Origin: Toxonevra muliebris
Taxonomy: Eukaryota > Arthropoda > Insecta > Diptera > Pallopteridae
NCBI GenBank assembly: GCA_963691655.1
Contig: OY829326.1
Location: forward strand, 22,060,878 to 22,124,877
Direction of reading: 5' to 3'
Length of the DNA: 64,000 bases
Shown: positions 61,565-64,000 of the stretch, piece by piece
How the letters are laid out: each line of letters opens with the position of its first letter
How positions within the stretch are numbered: position 1 is the first letter of the stretch
Notes under the pieces: model-generated
Database searches by the model: none
Told to the model about the DNA's origin: nothing
What the model saw: the letters and a program-made list of their open reading frames with translations, nothing else
Program-made: the position numbers and the translations under genes

Positions 61565-63049
61565 ATGGTAAGCTTAGAGGGTCCTCTTTATTTACTTTAT
61601 TTTTTGTTTTTTGGTCTTTTGTAATATATTGTATATTATTGAAATATTTTGAGTTGAATTTTTAAAATTTACATTATTTTTCGTTTCGTTTATTTTTAGA
61701 AATTCTTCTTAATTGCCTTTGCTGTTATAGCAGCAGTAGCTGCTGATGTCAGCCATTTGCCTTCCAATGAATACTTGCCCCCAGTACAAGAGGCTCCAGT
61801 TGCTGCCCCAACCAACGAATACTTGGCACCAGTTTACGAGGCTCCAGTTGAAGCTGCCCCAGCTCATGAGCTCGCTGATGATGGTTATCGTTACAAGACC
61901 CATCGTCGCGTTGTCTACCGTCGTCATCGTCGTGATGTCAGCCATTTGCCTTCCAATGAATACTTGCCCCCAGTACAAGAAGCTCCAGTTGCAGCCCCTA
62001 CCAACGAATACTTGCCACCAGTGCAATCAGCTCCAGTTGAAGTTGCCCCAGCTCATGAACTCGCCGATGATGGTTACCGTTACAAGACCCACCGTCGCGT
62101 TGTATACCGTCGTCATCGTCGTGATGTCAGCCATTTGCCTTCCAATGAATACTTGCCCCCAGTACAAGAAGCTCCAGTTGCAGCCCCTACCAACGAATAC
62201 TTGCCACCCGTGCAATCAGCTCCAGTTGAAGTTGCCCCAGCTCATGAACTCGCCGATGATGGTTACCGTTACAAGACCCACCGTCGCGTTGTATATCGTC
62301 GCCACCGTCGTGATGTCAGCCATTTGCCATCCAATGAATATTTGCCCCCAGTACAAGAGGCTCCAGTTGCTGCCCCAACCAACGAATACTTGGCACCAGT
62401 TTATGAGGCTCCAGTTGAAGCTGCCCCAGCTCATGAGCTTGCTGATGATGGTTACCGTTACAAGACCAACCGTCGCGTTGTATACCGTCGCCACCGTCGT
62501 GATGTCAGCCATTTGCCTTCCAATGAATATTTGCCCCCAGTTCAAGAAGCTCAAGTTGCAGCCCCAACCAACGAATATTTGCCACCCGTGCAATCAGCTC
62601 CAGTTGAAGTTGCCCCAGCTCATGAACTCGCCGATGATGGTTACCGTTATAAGACCCACCGTCGCGTTGTATACCGTCGTCATCGTCGTGATGTCAGCCA
62701 TTTGCCATCCAACGAATATTTGCCCCCAGTACAAGAAGCTCAAGTTGCAGCCCCAACCAACGAATACTTGCCACCCGTGCAATCAGCTCCAGTTGAAGTT
62801 GCTCCAGCTCATGAACTAGCCGATGATGGTTACCGTTACAAGACCCATCGTCGCGTTGTATACCGTCGTCATCGTCGTGATGTCAGCCATTTGCCATCCA
62901 ACGAGTACTTGCCCCCAGTACAAGAAGCCCCAATCCAGGAAGCTCCAGCACCAGTATCATTTGAGGTTGAAGCTGCACCAGCTCATGTACTTGCCGATGA
63001 TGGTTACCGTTATAAGACCCACCGTCGCGTTGTCTATCGTCGCCATTAA
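61565..63049 (+). CDS. Seven-unit GYR/YLP polyprotein with furin-type RHRR sites (two exons)
   Basis: ATG exon 61565-61567; intron 61568-61699 (GTAAGC..TTTTAG); exon 2 61700-63049; 450 residues. Signal peptide residues 1-16 (MKFFLIAFAVIAAVAA). The rest is seven units: six of exactly 63 residues (189 bp, starting at 61745, 61934, 62123, 62312, 62501 and 62690) and a last one of 56 (from 62879). Each begins DVSHLPSNEYLPPVQEA, has a second NEYL(P/A)PV block in units 1-6, then AHELADDGYRYKT(H/N)RR and VVYRRH. Units 1-6 add RR, making RHRR before the next DVSH, a match to the furin site R-x-K/R-R. Units 1 and 4 share a YEAPVEAAP variant; units 2, 3, 5 and 6 have QSAPVEVAP, so blocks were duplicated or exchanged. 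AATAAA at about 63167. Processing into separate peptides is inference. Confidence 0.93.
61745..63046 (+). repeat. 189-bp coding tandem repeat, seven units
   Basis: Six full units and a shorter last unit, very similar at the DNA level including synonymous sites, a sign of recent duplication or gene conversion. The period is a multiple of three, so frames in other phases also stay open (for example the one from 61746) but have no signal peptide or splice context. Confidence 0.9.
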
Positions 63050-63526
63050 TCATCATCATTTAAGTGAAGACTTGTTAAGTGTCAAGTGATCGACTTGCTC
63101 TCTTTTTTGAGTGCAATACGTAGTATTAGGAATGTTTTCATTATCATTGCAAAATAATTTTCAAAAAATAAAAAATAAACTTGTGAATAGAAATTCACCA
63201 AAATAATAAAACTCATGTGCAATTTTTTCTAAAAACTTACCACATAATTGTAAAACGAACAGCATATTTTCAGTTTCGTATGGAAAAATGAAATCAGCCA
63301 GCTGCTTCTAACAGCTTCTTAACCTGAAATAGAATCTTCTTCTTTTTAGTTGATTTATCTCGCCAAATTAAATTGCATTGAATAATAATATGTCTTGTTC
63401 AATGTTCAACTTTCTATCAATAGACAACATAAAAATTATTGTCACCTAACCGGCTTGCAAAACTACATTTAGTATCGATTAAATTAAATGCAGATTGAAA
63501 GTGTTTTGCATAATCAAATAGAATCC

Positions 63527-63564
63527 TATAAAAGCGAAACAATTTTTTGGAAATAGTATCATTT
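63527..63564 (+). promoter_or_regulatory. Core promoter of the last family gene (TATA + initiator)
   Basis: TATAAAAG at 63527-63534 and TCATTT at 63559-63564; predicted start A at 63561, 34 bp downstream. The gap from the polyprotein stop to this ATG is only about 560 bp. Confidence 0.7.
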
Positions 63565-63606
63565 TCGTTTGGATCATTCATCCATCGGGAGAGAAACAGT
63601 TAAGAA

Positions 63607-64000
63607 ATGGTTAGTTGGATTGTGCAAAAGTGAATTTCTAATGGAAACTAAATATTAATACTTTTATTTTTCACCTCTTTAGAAATTCCTATTATTGGTC
63701 GCTTTCGTCGCTGCAGCTACGGCTGATGTCAGCCATATAGCAAACAACTACTTGCCACCTCATCATCATGCTGCATCAGCACCAGAACCACAATATGTTG
63801 CACCATCCTACCACGAAGAGGCTTCCGCTCCAGCTCCAGTCTTCCATGCTGCTGCTTCTGCTCCCGAGGTAGCCTACAGTGCTCCAGCTCCTGCTCCAGT
63901 CTATCACGCTCCAGCTCCTGCTCCAGTCTACCATGCTGCTGCTGCTGCTCCTGCTCCAGTATACAGTGCTCCAGCTCCTGCTCCAGTATACCACGCACCA
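63607..64000 (+). CDS. Secreted AP-rich family member, 3' end outside the window (two exons)
   Basis: ATG exon 63607-63609; intron 63610-63682 (GTTAGT..TTTAG, 73 bp); exon 2 from 63683, open to the window end (107 residues seen). Signal peptide residues 1-15 (MKFLLLVAFVAAATA), mature start DVSHIANNYLPPHHH with a YLP motif, then APAPVYHAP- and AAAAAPAPVYS-type repeats. The start is nearest to that of each polyprotein unit (DVSHLPSNEYLPP), so the two neighbours are probably a tandem duplication. A GYR tail is expected beyond 64000. Minus-strand frames at 63729-63998 are shadows. Confidence 0.88.

Noticed and set aside
61746..62819. Plus-strand frame of 357 residues overlapping the polyprotein
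   Set aside because: Alternative phase of the 189-bp repeat; it lacks the spliced start and any family motif.
61745..63049. Regular repeats considered as a CRISPR array
   Set aside because: The repeats are contiguous coding units without unique spacers, in an insect nuclear genome.

Overview
This is nuclear DNA of a higher (brachyceran) fly. It is A+T-rich, with short introns (71-137 bp), TATA plus TCATTC-type initiator promoters, AATAAA poly(A) signals, tRNA-derived SINEs of a type known from tephritid and related fly genomes, and many small DNA transposons. The species cannot be fixed from the sequence alone.

The genes form one cluster of secreted, low-complexity proteins that carry the short GYR and YLP motifs described in Drosophila cuticle-like proteins. 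I can support eight members: 4245-5176 (+), 10509-11448 (+), 17520-18490 (+), 23623-24366 (+), 31359-31650 (-), 32763-34420 (+), 61565-63049 (+), and 63607 to beyond the window end (+). All eight have the same unusual structure. Exon 1 contributes only the ATG, a phase-0 intron (GT..AG) follows at once, and exon 2 opens with AAA (Lys) and encodes a signal peptide and the whole mature protein. Most mature proteins begin DV(S/N/T)xL, continue with Ala/Pro/His/Tyr or Gly repeats and end in a basic tail of the type DGYxYKTxRR. ORFs that begin upstream of exon 2, or lie on the other strand of the repeats, are artefacts.

The most striking gene is at 61565-63049. It is a polyprotein of seven units, six of exactly 63 residues. 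Each unit begins with the same DVSHLP as the mature N-terminus, and units are joined by RHRR, a furin-type site. Cleavage there and removal of the last two arginines would give each unit the same C-terminus (..YRRH) as the real end of the protein.

Layout: 1-4.2 kb holds a hAT MITE with a perfect 8-bp duplication, a fold-back element inside a degenerate TTTTGGTCTGA tract, and a pogo-like MITE. 4.2-24.4 kb holds four family genes 6-7 kb apart, separated by a 1.7-kb hAT-like element filled with degenerate minisatellite, several MITEs, a deleted mariner and piggyBac-like MITEs. At 24.6-25.3 kb is a second, inverted copy of the first hAT MITE. 25.3-31.3 kb holds a fold-back and a long degenerate GATA-type tract. 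31.4-34.4 kb has a divergent pair: a 72-residue mini-member (-) and a His-rich 528-residue outlier (+). 34.4-61.5 kb has no gene I can support and is a graveyard of fold-backs, SINEs, LINE ends, a Penelope-like inverted pair with hammerhead-like motifs, and hAT elements. The last 2.5 kb has the polyprotein gene and a further family member cut by the window end.

Function is inferred, not shown: secreted structural or extracellular-matrix (cuticle, lens, gut lining or eggshell type) proteins, probably expressed strongly from compact TATA promoters.
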